The translations under genes and the position numbers were made by a program. The notes beneath the pieces were generated by a model. That model ran no database searches. It had not been told where the DNA came from and was given only the letters and a program-made list of their open reading frames with translations. A stretch of DNA of 64,000 bases, from contig OZ037766.1 of the NCBI GenBank assembly GCA_964035545.1, forward strand, positions 33,211,773 to 33,275,772, in the 5' to 3' direction. The stretch is from Bugula neritina. Lineage: Eukaryota; Bryozoa; Gymnolaemata; Cheilostomatida; Bugulidae. Within the stretch, counting starts at the first letter, position 1. Every line of letters starts with the position of its first letter. Positions 35,401 to 45,182 of the stretch are shown piece after piece.

Positions 35401-38400
35401 ATTTGAATTCTGCAATTGTGCCTCATAAATAGAACATAAGCTGAATATGTTAAAATTCTAGATTTGTTTTGCCATAGAATAGTTGCTGTGGAACATATGT
35501 ATATTGTGTTGATCTGATTTCTGTAATATATGCATATAGCATCAACAGTTTATAGAAAACTAAACCCGTATAAATAGTTAGACTCATATTTTACCATCTC
35601 TTTGAGTTGTACTCAGATCTGTATCGTTACGAATACTTCTCCAACAAACAGGAAGAGCTAGCAGGGAACTGTTGGTAGTGGAATCGTTGATTAGAACTGA
35701 TGTGTTTCTGTTAGTATCAAAGTACAGAGTGGAAGTAACTCCTACAATTAGGTGCTGCGCTATTTATGTTTCACTGAGCATAGATTGGTTAACGTAGAGC
35801 CTGCAGACTATGAAATGTAGCTAACATCTTCATATGGCTTTGAGCTGCTTTAAAACTTTATAACTGTTTTAAAAAGAAAATGTAACTTTTACATCATATG
35901 GTATTTTTGTTTCTAATGAGAATTATAATCTTAGAGAGAAAATTGACGGATAAAAAAAATACCTGAGATGAGCCAAAGAGCTGAAGAATATTCTAGTAGA
36001 CTTTCAATTGTAGACTGTAGAACTTCAGAACTGATGGTGGAGTTGTGGGAAGGCTGTGAATACCAGGAACACATTCTATGTGCTTCATATGAGTCAACAC
36101 TCTCTGGTGTTGGGAGGTAGAAACAGCCCAACATTCCTAAACAAACTGCAATACATATGTTAGTAATATATTTGTTGATTGCAGCACGTTTGTTTAGAAT
36201 AATATGAAGAACTGTAATTACAAGCACTTTAGAATCAGATGCTGCATGTAGTAAGTACCAATACTACTAGTATATTACATACCTTCTGCCTTATCATCAG
36301 TTGAACACACACCTATGAGAAAGTAGAAACTACATCTTGAGACGAGTGAATGAGAACTTAATAGAAAAGTTGTGAATACTAAGCTGTCCAACCAGATATA
36401 AAACATGCATTCTAATCGTACAAAAAAAAATTTTTTCAATTTAGTAAACAGTCTTAGAATTAAACTGAAATTTAAATTCTAATTCATCTTCTTATAATTT
36501 GTATAATTATATAACTAACCGGCACTTATTATATAATACTTGTGTGCTATGATAGCGATATTATAGTAGTATTGGCATCAGTATACAAATAATATTGCTG
36601 GTAATATATTATATGTGTTATATATTACTATATTATATTATATTATATTCTATATTGGTGTTAGTGTTATAATTGTTGCCATGACAACTTGTACTACTAC
36701 TAATGCTAACAATATTAAACTACTGATACCAGGACTAAAACTAGTTCATATTCAGAGTGATTGCAGTATGCGACTCACCATTAAAACATATTTGATTAAA
36801 GAAGCAGTCAGACTTTCTGAAGCAACTTTGAAGACACCCTTTTCTACCTCCAGGAGTAACACGACAAGAGAGATAACTACTGAGGCAATCTTCATTTCCT
36901 TCACAACTATATCAAATACAACACTATACTATATCTACGCATATATTTACCTGCAAACATATATTATATCTACATGAATATTTACCTGCATACATATAAT
37001 ATATCTACATATATTTACCTGCATACATATAATATATCTACATATATATTTACTCGCGGACATTAATCTTGTGCTAATACTCATAATACTGACCTTACCT
37101 GGTAACACAGTGCTTTAGCTGCAGGTCACAGAAGTTCAAAGAAGTCAGGTTACAGAGGAAGGGGGCTATTTTATTAGAACAGAGGCTAACACAGTCACTA
37201 TCATCTGAACATGCTATAAGATATCAGCACACCTCAACCATGACAATAGCAATAAGTTTCATATCAATAGTAATATATGATAGACATGAAGTATAAATAA
37301 TAATTTATAATATATCTAAGAAATTTTAGTAAGACAATATTTAGTAATATTACTATTAAATATTTTATTTTTTTATTTATGTCAAGGATAAAATAAAATA
37401 ATGGATGATGAAGTACAATGCTAAATTATTTGGAACGCAATGTATCAAAGCTAAATGTTGTTAGTTACCATTAATGCTATTTGTTAGTTATTTTAATAAG
37501 GATAATGAATCCATGATTGAATCTGACTAACCAATCAAATTTATGGTTGAATATTACTAACCAATCAAATCTATGGTTACATATGACTAACCAATCAAAT
37601 CACTAGTTGTATGAATTCCTAGAAGACTCTCTCCAGAGGAAAGAAGCACCATCCCTCTATCTGCTGCAGGAAACATAGCCTTAGTGAGATTCACATGACA
37701 GTGGGTGACTGAGTCTACGCCCCTCTCTCCACACAGAGTTGTGACTGATGAACTCCTGATATCAACAGCTACTAAACTACTCCCAGTTCTAACCAACAAG
37801 ACTGAGCCAGAGAGAAGCAGCATTTCCTCTCCACCAGCTAAGGAAGGCCTCAGATAAAATGGGAGCTTCTCAAACCTGCTGTGATTGGCTACTAGCAAGT
37901 CGCTTGTTGATAGAAGAAAGCCAATCTCAATGCCCGTATCAACCAACCCGTAAAAAATATTTTCTGTCAGTTTTATGAAAGAGTTGTATTTGTACAAAGA
38001 TGACGCAATGGAATAAGCTGAGTCACTCTCCGTATCCAAGAGCAGCGCTGTGCCGTACTGCTGACTTTCTACGAGCACCAAGTGCGACGAGTTGACAGCG
38101 TAGCAGCTGAGTAACCTCTCGCCACCGAAGGTCACATTCATACTGCAGCTGCCGTTAAACACTACACTGCTAACATTGCTAGTTCTCGTCAACTTTAGTA
38201 AGCAACTTCCTTGAATGTAGTATACAACTGATGGGTGGAGTTGGCAGATGTCTCTCACTTCTGCTACTTCTGAGCTGTTAGAATACAGGCTATCTCCACC
38301 TACAAGTTTGTTGTATACAGAGAAGACAACTCTAATCATATGCAATTAATTGTTACATCAACATTTGAACATAAATTGTCTCCACATGGCATATCTCTTA

Positions 38401-40076
38401 ATGGGACTGCTTATGTAGTATAAACGTATAATATGTTATTTGAGTGTCACACAAATATCAGCCTTTAGATTTATTCAAACAACCTTTCAATATAATTAAT
38501 TCTATTTTATTCCTGTTAGTACAAGCAATATACCTGCTAGGAGATGATTTTTAAAATGGTTGTCCATGGTTACCAGACTACTTCCTCTCCCAAGAAGAAA
38601 GTTGGACCTGACATAGAGATCCTGGGTGATGACTGTAACTGACTCATTTCCTGCAGCTTCGCTGAGTAGCTCAGCTTTGTGAAACATGAACCTGTAAAGT
38701 GTTACCAGCTAATTAGTACAACTTCAGTAAGGATTGTAAGTTTATTTCACATAGTTTCCTGTAAATAGCTTTTAGAAATAGCAAGCAAGCAATGAGCTAT
38801 GACCCATTCCAGCTGTTTTGTCAGGACAAAAGTGTACTTATTAAGTATGTCTACAAGCTGCAGAAAATGCTCCCTATGTTGCAAATAAAGACATATAAGT
38901 TAATTGAGCAGATTTCTAACAAAAATGAATTTCGATCACATCAAGAACTTACAAATTAAAGAGTATTGTTTTTACTATTATAATACAAACAACATTAAAT
39001 TCTTTAAAGCAATCATTCTGGAAAGTATTGCTTAGGATTTTATTATTTCTGTATTTTTTTGTTTAAAGAAGACTTATCAAAATATAAAGGCAGCACATTG
39101 AAGTATAAACAGCTAGTGGGAAATGTCCAACAGCACACCTACTTGAGAGTGAAATAATCAATTCTCAAACTAATGAAAGATATTTTAAGCTGCTAGTAAT
39201 TGTACTAGTTTAGAAATTAAGCTCATAAATTATCATGAAAATAAAAACTTGAACTTATGATTGAAACCTCCAGAAACTTACCCACCCACTACTTTGCTGT
39301 CAACTCTTGACATGAAGTTGACAGCCAGCAGAAGCGTCACAGCAGGTGCTCTCTACAAGCAATGGGTTAAAATTGTAACGGCATTATACTTAAGCATTCA
39401 AGAGTTGTCTTTTCTATATGTAACTTTTTGTCTCATTTTCAAATATACCTTGACGGCAGCTTGTTTATCGTTATTGCTTATTCCAGGCAGCAAATTGCAA
39501 ACATTCAAACAATAGGTAAAAGTTTTACAAGCTTTTATGTAGTTTGATATTTACTTTCTATAAATTTCTTATAGTTAGCTATGTTGCATTTGATACTACA
39601 TGTATATTGAATAAAAATTGCATTTAAAACTTCCATCAATATCTCAACATATTTTATTAATTTTTTTTAAAATTATGGTGTCAAAACAAATAACCTAAAT
39701 AAAAAGTGTTCCACAAGGGCACTATTAGAAGAGCAGAGCAAGAAGTAAAATAGAAAGAACAGACAGCAAGCTATAAGCTGTAACAATAGAAAAAGCTAGC
39801 TTGAGAAAAAGCAGATCATATAATAAAACAAAATAAACTTGGGGTTATTTAACGTGCAAGATATATATGTATTTATATATCATATATGTATGTATGGGAC
39901 ACAATCCAATAATTAAAATAGCAGATTCTATCAGTTTAATCAGTAGCTTGCGGCCAGTAACTCACTATTCATCACTTATACCACAGTAACTTACCTTCAA
40001 TAATTCCATGATCAATAAGAAATAAAAATATCCAAAACGAGAGAATGCTGTATATTCTAGTGAAACATCTGTTTAT
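25389..40076 (-). CDS. Mosaic single-pass receptor: propeller, C-type lectin, TSP1, seven sushi domains, FN3-like, TM (31 exons)
   Basis: Exons, 5' to 3': 40076-39995, 39531-39449, 39352-39282, 38691-38534, 38329-37604, 37213-37099, 36906-36779, 36312-36283, 36145-35963, 35741-35595, 35269-35171, 34505-34300, 34166-33947, 33857-33678, 33306-33163, 32843-32688, 32566-32351, 32230-32015, 31595-31401, 31137-30949, 30779-30706, 30478-30347, 29880-29775, 29390-29275, 29050-28884, 28612-28465, 27747-27590, 27469-27339, 26440-26283, 25987-25837, 25723-25389. All phases agree, giving about 1,739 residues. The exon with the start codon was not found; the first listed exon carries a signal-like stretch (SILSFWIFLFLI). 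One TM helix and a ~180-residue basic tail follow. No kinase or phosphatase domain was seen. Likely a surface recognition or adhesion receptor; ligand unknown. The weakest joints are the acceptor at 39532 and the donor at 37603. Confidence 0.8.
26148..26278 (-). repeat. 31-bp repeat, four copies, next to the TM exon donor
   Basis: The unit TTAATACAAACTGATTAGTC plus TGAGTTATAAA occurs four times, beginning about 5 bp beyond the donor of exon 26440-26283. Confidence 0.9.
26572..27312 (-). repeat. 19-bp minisatellite in the intron before the TM exon
   Basis: The unit GACACATATGATATATGGT occurs about 38 times, with ATAATATATGTT and GGATATATAGT variants and multi-unit duplications. Three ~240-codon frames across it are artefacts. 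Confidence 0.95.
27339..29880 (-). CDS. Mosaic receptor: membrane-proximal region with FN3-like end and a polybasic site
   Basis: Six exons. The last (27469-27339) encodes YCNGYLKALSTFCVKLRVHT, closely like the final FN3 strand pattern of receptor tyrosine phosphatases (YCNGPLKP...Y.VKLRA), but no phosphatase domain follows. Exon 27747-27590 is Cys-containing (GCYAPMNACNL). Exon 29050-28884 ends with four arginines (DDRRRRQ), a possible furin-type cleavage site, so the receptor could be processed into two chains. The exon before it holds EVRKELQGTLTRRTVMAV. Whether exons 29880-28465 form a single known domain is unclear. Confidence 0.75.
28415..28475 (-). repeat. Tandem triplication of a splice donor (mosaic receptor)
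   Basis: The exon ends TATCAACAG|GTGAGTGTG. The next 50 bp repeat TATCAACAG|GTGAGCGTG and then TATCTACAG|GCGAGCGTG, at a 22-bp spacing. Confidence 0.93.
30165..30298 (-). repeat. 10-bp repeat (GTTGACTAAA) in a receptor intron
   Basis: About 12 copies of GTTGACTAAA/GTTGACTGGA on the plus strand, beginning just past exon 30478-30347. Confidence 0.9.
30347..32843 (-). CDS. Mosaic receptor: tandem sushi (CCP) domains 2-7
   Basis: Six modules are encoded by exons 32843-32688, 32566-32351, 32230-32015, 31595-31401, 31137-30949, and 30779-30706 plus 30478-30347. Five are single phase-1 exons, the classic exon-shuffling unit. The last is split by a phase-0 intron after GAK and before VKFTCKAGY. Typical CCP features are seen: four cysteines, a Trp before the last Cys (GIWDGSPLDC, TWDGTPAVC, GTWSNFTTYC), and Y/F.C..GY. 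Two successive modules have identical exon lengths (216 bp) without obvious recent sequence identity. Confidence 0.88.
33055..33168 (-). repeat. 19-bp array copying the TSP1 exon splice donor
   Basis: The exon ends AATCCAG|GTAATGACTGTAG. The unit TATCAGGTTATGACTGTAG then repeats about five times, keeping CAG|GT in each copy. Confidence 0.93.
33163..33306 (-). CDS. Mosaic receptor: thrombospondin type 1 repeat exon
   Basis: A single phase-1 exon encodes WESWGEWSTCSLSLVRKRQR followed by RCRQQIGNC and two further cysteine pairs. This is the W..W..WS.CS core with the basic strand of TSP1 repeats. It lies between the second lectin domain and the sushi array. Confidence 0.88.
33678..34166 (-). CDS. 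Mosaic receptor: C-type lectin-like domain 2 (two exons)
   Basis: Exons 34166-33947 and 33857-33678 encode a C-type lectin-like fold: ALCYGAVPLWLQHSEAKQVC, ESSGGYLATVKSVETEDLC (the helix-2 and 'GGYLA' signature), CVWIS, then the C-terminal CFNCSL...YACDETELVAPFLCE. The intron between them (33948 down to 33858) uses a strong GTATGT donor and a TTTACAG acceptor. A canonical Ca2+-binding EPN/WND set is not visible, so sugar binding is doubtful. Confidence 0.82.
34300..34505 (-). CDS. Mosaic receptor: sushi (CCP) domain 1
   Basis: One exon encodes a CCP module (SCGLPKNLPKFAHVIGD, then IIMFSCQKSLEEQV, then SLICEDSKWKS and a final Cys in LCLS). It lies between lectin domain 1 and lectin domain 2. 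Confidence 0.82.
34752..34878 (-). repeat. 39-bp direct repeat, three copies
   Basis: The unit GCTACATCTCTCCAAGTCTA plus CACTGGCTTAGTACTATTT occurs three times in an intron of the mosaic receptor. A second small array (TTCTCTACAACACAG, five copies) is at about 35028-35105. Confidence 0.92.
35171..37213 (-). CDS. Mosaic receptor: Cys-rich modules and degenerate C-type lectin-like domain 1
   Basis: Exons 37213-37099, 36906-36779, 36312-36283 (30 bp), 36145-35963, 35741-35595 and 35269-35171. The first two encode Cys-rich modules (CSDDSDCVSLC...IAPFLC and CEGNEDCLSSYLSC...CFNQICF). The 30-bp exon encodes only GVCSTDDKAE. Exon 36145-35963 (GCFYLPTPESVDSYEAHRMC, then SALWLIS) and exon 35741-35595 (ending LPVCWRS) resemble the two halves of a C-type lectin-like fold, but it is divergent. 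All introns here after 37098 are phase 1 or 2 and agree with the flanking exons. Confidence 0.7.
36925..37060 (-). repeat. ~31-bp repeat in a receptor intron (ATATTTACCTGCATACATAT)
   Basis: About four copies of CATATAATATATCTACATAT with ATTTACCTG; on the minus strand each unit reads CAGGTAAAT, a good donor consensus. Confidence 0.85.
37604..40076 (-). CDS. Mosaic receptor: signal-like N-terminus and divergent NHL/beta-propeller region
   Basis: Exons 40076-39995 (SFWIFLFLIDHGIIE), 39531-39449 (TYCLNVCNLLPGISNN), 39352-39282, 38691-38534 and the large 38329-37604 exon. The large exon has repeating beta-strand patterns with poor NHL signatures (TTLCGERGVDSVTHCHVNLT, then AMFPAADRGMVLLSSGESLL), matching the order and spacing of the clearer NHL exon at 62863-63719. 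VTLLLAVNFMSRVDSKVVGG aligns with VILHMELDLYRDDRSIMFSS of that gene, supporting common origin. Many N-glycosylation sequons. Start codon not found. Confidence 0.65.
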
Positions 40077-40539
40077 CTACAAACAAAAATACTAAACAAC
40101 GTGAGTCATTGTTGCACTTGAAGCCCTGCCAGAAAATAAATTGTTGTGACTGTAGTATTCTATTGTATGTTGTCTCCATAGTTTCTTTCTATTTGAATGT
40201 AATGAGATATAACTAACAAACTAAATTCACAATAAATGAATAACATGTAAAATTTATAGGATATAAAAAGTTGAATTAGTTAAAAATTGACTGTATATTT
40301 AAAGTCCTACCTAATCAGAATATTTACGTGTATATTATATTATTAGATACAAATTTGCTTTATATGATCTTAATATTAATAAATTATAAAAACAATGAAC
40401 ACAGTTCACATTGATGCCAACAAACTAATCCTACGTCCAGTTAAACACCAAATAATTTTATATTATAAAGGGCTTTTGAAAGTAACGTTAATAGTCTTTG
40501 CAGCAACTTTGTCTTTAATTGACTTATTTACTACGGACT

Positions 40540-40860
40540 CCTCCCACTATATACTCCTTTCACTATATACACTTCCCAATTTATACTCCCCCTACTATAG
40601 GCTCTTCCCAATTTATACTTCCCCTACTATAGGCTCCTCCCACTTTATACTCCCCCTACTATAGGCTCCTCCCACTTTATACTCCCCCTACTAAAAGCTC
40701 CTCCCACTACATACTTCTCCCACTACAAACTCCAATCACTATACAGACTCCTCCCACTATACAAACTCCTCCCACTAGATACTCTAACTAATGGTCTTCT
40801 CTTACATGCTCCACCTACTTAAGTTTTTCCCAATAAGCTCCTCCCACTAAGGTCTCATTG
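40540..40860 (+). repeat. Degenerate ~20-bp repeat (CTCCTCCCACTATATACT)
   Basis: About 14 diverged copies of a pyrimidine-rich unit, such as GGCTCCTCCCACTTTATACT. Confidence 0.85.
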
Positions 40861-41794
40861 AAATTCATAAATCATTTACTGATGGCAGGCAGGTAGCTAT
40901 AGTTGAGTGAAGCTTTTAAAAGAATACAAAAGAGCCAGTAAGGTAAGCATTAAGTTAATTTTATTGTTTAGTTTGACTTAACAACGTAGAGCAATAACCC
41001 ACCACACCCTTCATTGATGTAGTATTAAAATATTCATAGATATCTTAGCTATTGTCTACAGTATTGTTGAGCCTGGTATGCTCAAATATTTGTGTTTTAT
41101 ATAATAAGTTTTGTTTTGGAATAATTTGAAATAATAAGTTTAAATTTCCAACCAGGTTTGCACAAAATTTATTATAAAACAAAATTGTTTGAGCAGACAA
41201 CCCTCAGACACTCTGAATATAATAGCTAAGATATGTATCTGTATTTTATTACTGCATAAATAAAGGGGTTCATTAAGTGTAAATGAACTAGTTAAATTGT
41301 ATGTACCAATAGGGTGCAAATAGTAACTATATACATACTCTATCATATTATATTATATTGTAATATTATTATAATTCTTGTAAACATTTACTTGTATTTT
41401 TATTGATATCGCAAGTTTTTTAATTACATGCATTTAAATAAATATGTGAAAGAAAGGAAGATATATTAAAAGTACACTGTTTCTCTATAAAACTTATATA
41501 GTTGCCAACAGTGTTCTATTTAGTAAACAGTTGAAAAAAGATGAAGGATAAAAACTATTTGGTTGTCGAGTAAATTTTCATAACTTCACAGATTAAATCT
41601 TCATGCCTCTATTATGAAACTGCAACATTGAAAGTTAAAATCTGTATATCTTTCCAGTGCTATGAGTTTAGAGTTTTACAATAACAGGGAACGTAGCTAC
41701 TTTACGTGTATTAATAGTATTAATAGTTGTGCAATAACGTTATGCTAATATAATATTCAACCTGGAATAAATGGGACTCACTGCTAGTTGTTAG

Positions 41795-41985
41795 CTACAC
41801 TCTATAGTTGTCAGTTACACTCTGTAGTTTTCAGTTAGACTCTGTAGTTTTCAGTTAGACTCTGCAGTTTTCAGTTAGACTCTGTAGTTTTCAGTTAGAC
41901 TCTGTAGTTTTCAGTTAGACTCTGTAGTTTTCAGTTAGACTCTGTAGTTTTCAGTTAGACTAAGTTATAGTAGTCAGTTAGACTA
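41795..41985 (+). repeat. 20-bp minisatellite (ACTCTGTAGTTTTCAGTTAG)
   Basis: About nine copies in the intergenic region upstream of the defensin-like gene. Confidence 0.92.
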
Positions 41986-42196
41986 TTAATTTTAGATGGT
42001 TTTGTTGAAATTTGTTAACCATGGTTACAATTGTTGCCAATATATTAGCTGGTATAAGTTATATAGTATTACAAGCTATGTTGTGCTAAGTTAAAGTGTA
42101 CTCTATATTATAATATTAACTTCTCATATGATGAACTGTTACAGATTGTCTATGAGATAGATTGTTTATGAGATAGATTGTCTATGATTTACTCCC

Positions 42197-43018
42197 ATGG
42201 AAGTTAAACTAACTACTCTACTAGCTATCATCCTGTTTATTTCAACAGGTAATATGTTACTATACATTGCGTCCTATACTCTTTTATATTGAATGGTAAT
42301 ATTATATGCGGTTCAAATGATAATTGCATTTTCTACTATTTATTTCTTAAACTTGCAATGTCTGTTCTAGTCTCTAATACATAGACTGAATAACTTATAA
42401 CCACGCCTCCACTTCATAGACTGGGTAACTTATAACCACGCCTCCACTTCATAGACTGAGTAACTTATAACCACGCCTCCACTTCATAGACTGAGTAACT
42501 TATAAACACGCCTCCACTTCATAGACTCAGTAACTGATAACCATGCCTCCACTTCATAGACTGAGTAACTTATAACCACGCCTCCACTTCATAGACTGAG
42601 TAACTTATAACCACGCCTCCACTTCATAGACTGAGTGACTTATATAACCACGCCTCCACTTCATAGACTGAGTAACATATCACCACGCCTCCACTTCATA
42701 GACTGAGTGACTTATATAACCACGCCTCCACTTCATAGACTGAGTAACATATCACCACGCCTCCACTTCATAGACTGAGTAACATAAACAATTATTTCTG
42801 CAGACCTGCTCACTTTGATAAGCTCACATTATGGCTGCCCTGGGAACTATCGCAGATGCAGAAACCTGTGCAGACAAAATGACTTTGAAGGAGGGAGGTG
42901 TGTGATTCGGGTCGGAGTATCTCACTGCAGATGCAGCAACAAGAGGAGTAACTCCGGTAGAATGTTACAGGAAGTGAAGTCTGGAGGAAGACGAAAACAT
43001 TTCATTAACAGAGGATAG
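42197..43018 (+). CDS. Secreted defensin-like (CS-alpha-beta) peptide, two exons
   Basis: Exon 42197-42248 encodes the signal peptide (KLTTLLAIILFIST) and joins in phase 1 to exon 42804-43018; the precursor is 88 residues. The mature region has exactly six cysteines spaced C-X6-C-X3-C-X9-C-X9-C-X1-C. The CXXXC and CXC pair, an N-terminal Gly-Cys-Pro, and a GG before Cys4 are the pattern of invertebrate defensins of the CS-alpha-beta fold (arthropod/mollusc type). It is Arg-rich and cationic. A basic ~30-residue C-terminal extension rich in Ser, Lys and Arg follows the last cysteine and is not usual for the family; it could be a propeptide. Likely a secreted antimicrobial peptide; a neurotoxin-like or signalling role cannot be excluded. 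Confidence 0.85.
42385..42792 (+). repeat. ~35-bp minisatellite in the defensin-like gene intron
   Basis: The unit CCACGCCTCCACTTCATAGA plus CTGAGTAACTTATAA occurs about 11 times and ends about 12 bp before the acceptor of exon 42804-43018. Confidence 0.95.
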
Positions 43019-45182
43019 TTAGTTGGGTTGAAGGGTGTTTGTTGTTTGCTATTTGCTGCTTGCTGCTTGCTATTTGCTGTTTGTTTTTTGTTGTCTTTTT
43101 GCTGTGAATTAAATATTAAAGAACTTTGAGTTGTTTGTTATCTATTCAATAGTAATATATAGTTTTATTATATTATACAGTTTTTACTTATAGAATTATA
43201 ATAAAGAAATACATCTGGTGCTGACAGAGGTATTATTATTATTGTGTAACTTATATTATGTTATTTTTATACTGTACAATTGAAATAGCTAAGAAATTAT
43301 GCTGAACACTGAATGAATCAGTTGACAAAATAACTTGAAATTTGTTACAATTATTGAGTCAAACCTATCAACAAGTCATGTCACTGCAATAAAGGTTAAA
43401 CAGTGCAGATTAAACAAATAGAATTCACCCTGAAAGAGCTATGTAAAGCTATCAGACCCAAGATTTTAGGCTATCAAATTCAAGATTTTAGGCTACCAAC
43501 GAAAGAGTTTAAGCTATACATATCACATCAAAGAGCTAATGAGGGGAAAATTTTCCCTGTTAAAAGTGACTGATTACGGCTAACACTGAAAATAGTACGA
43601 CCAACATGTTGTATTTTCTAAACACATATGTTATTATGCGTAATTGATTTCAGGAGAGCACAATTCCTAACCTACTACAAACTTGAGGGATAGAAGTTGT
43701 TCTACTTTGACATGGTTAGTAAATTATTAACTAATATTTTTCAGGTTTGGTAGGCATGCATGTATATAATAGGATATGCATAAATATAGATATAAAGTTA
43801 TCTTACATGTATAGTATAATCATGTTATATGTATAGTATAATCATGTTATATGTATAGTATAATCATGTTATATGTATAGTATAATAAAGTATAGGCATG
43901 TATTGTATATAGTCATATAGTATATGTATTGTATATAGTCATAGTATAATATGTATTGTATATAGTCATATAGTATATGTATTGTATATAGTCATATTAT
44001 ATGTATTGTATATAGTCATATTATATGTATTGTATATAGTCATAGTATATGTATTGTATATATAGTCATATTATATGTATTGTATATAGTCATATTATAA
44101 GTTTAGTATAATCATATATGCACATAATTTTTTCTAATGCATCAAATAAATTTTTAGAAATAATTCAATTAATTTGCTGGTAAAACTTTTATTGTGCATT
44201 TTTTGTTAGAATATATAGCATATTAAATCAGTAAAATATATCTATCCCTGTGTGTATTGTGTTCTATCCACCCCTGTGTGTATTGTGTTACTGCTAATAT
44301 ACTTTCCCTTGTATAAGTACAGCTAAGGGTGCAGTATAAGCTGCTGTCATTTGCTAGTGTATCGTGAAAGTACCTCAGTCAAACGTATCAGTGTATCGTG
44401 ATTGTACCTCAGTCTAAACGTATCAGTGTACATCTCCAGCATGATAAGCAATTTATTTATATTCTAACTTGTATACCCCTACACAAGCTGCTGGGGTTAT
44501 GTATCCACCACTGCTGATGTAACTATGTTTACGCGGCAGCAGCAAAGGCACATTAGCAGCTCATTAGAACTAAAGGTGGCTCTCTAGTTACTATACAATA
44601 TCGCACCTGTAACGATTGATATTTTCTGGTGAGTTCAATAAAGCTACAATAAAGTGAATGGTGGGAAGCGGCCTTTGATTGCTTTTAGATTACATGTAAT
44701 TAAAATGGGTTTGCAACCTTCTGCTATTCACACTGCAGGTTAAATACTTGTTAATAAACATAACATTTGAATGGAATCAAGAAATTACTTATCACTTGAC
44801 TTCAACATTGGAAAGAAGCTTGAAGTTGTAACACTCAATGGAAAGTGAGAACAGCTAAAATGGTAAGACATTTTTATACTAGACTTCAAAATTTAAATGG
44901 TTGTTTTTATCTAAATTTATTTTTGTTTTAATATGAATAGGTTATATTTGTGTTTGCATAACGCTGCAGCTAAACTTCATATTGTGTTTCTCTGTCATTG
45001 TTTTATATAAGTGTAGAATAAACCTTTAAACATGCACGGCATGCCTGATTACATCAAATTTAAATTCAAGTATTTGCTTTTAGTGCTGAAAGAAAAGAAA
45101 ACTATTTTACAAGTTTTTACTTAAATATAACATAATATTATACTGTGGGCAGGTAAAGCTGAGTAAAAGACGGAGTATATTG
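43019..45182. other. Intergenic region between the defensin-like gene and NCKX
   Basis: No supported gene. A candidate ATTAAA poly(A) signal at about 43115 may serve the defensin-like gene. An AT-rich array lies at 43795-44110. A 5' UTR exon of the exchanger could lie near 44,860 (an AG|GTAAG-like site), but this is not demonstrable. Confidence 0.5.
43795..44110 (+). repeat. AT-rich minisatellite (ATAGTCATATTATATGTATTGTAT)
   Basis: About 12 copies of a 21- to 25-bp unit in two sub-blocks: TATAGTATAATCATGTTATA, then ATGTATTGTATATAGTCATA. Confidence 0.9.

Larger units (their letters stand above)
40077..42196. other. Intergenic region between divergent receptor and defensin-like genes
   Basis: No supported gene. 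It should hold both promoters and the first exon of the mosaic receptor. Contents seen: a degenerate CTCCTCCCACTATATACT array at 40540-40860, AT-rich unique sequence, and a 20-bp array at 41795-41985. Confidence 0.6.

Noticed and set aside
36615-36977. 120-codon plus-strand frame
   Set aside because: It is antisense to a Cys-rich exon of the mosaic receptor and flanking AT-rich intron.
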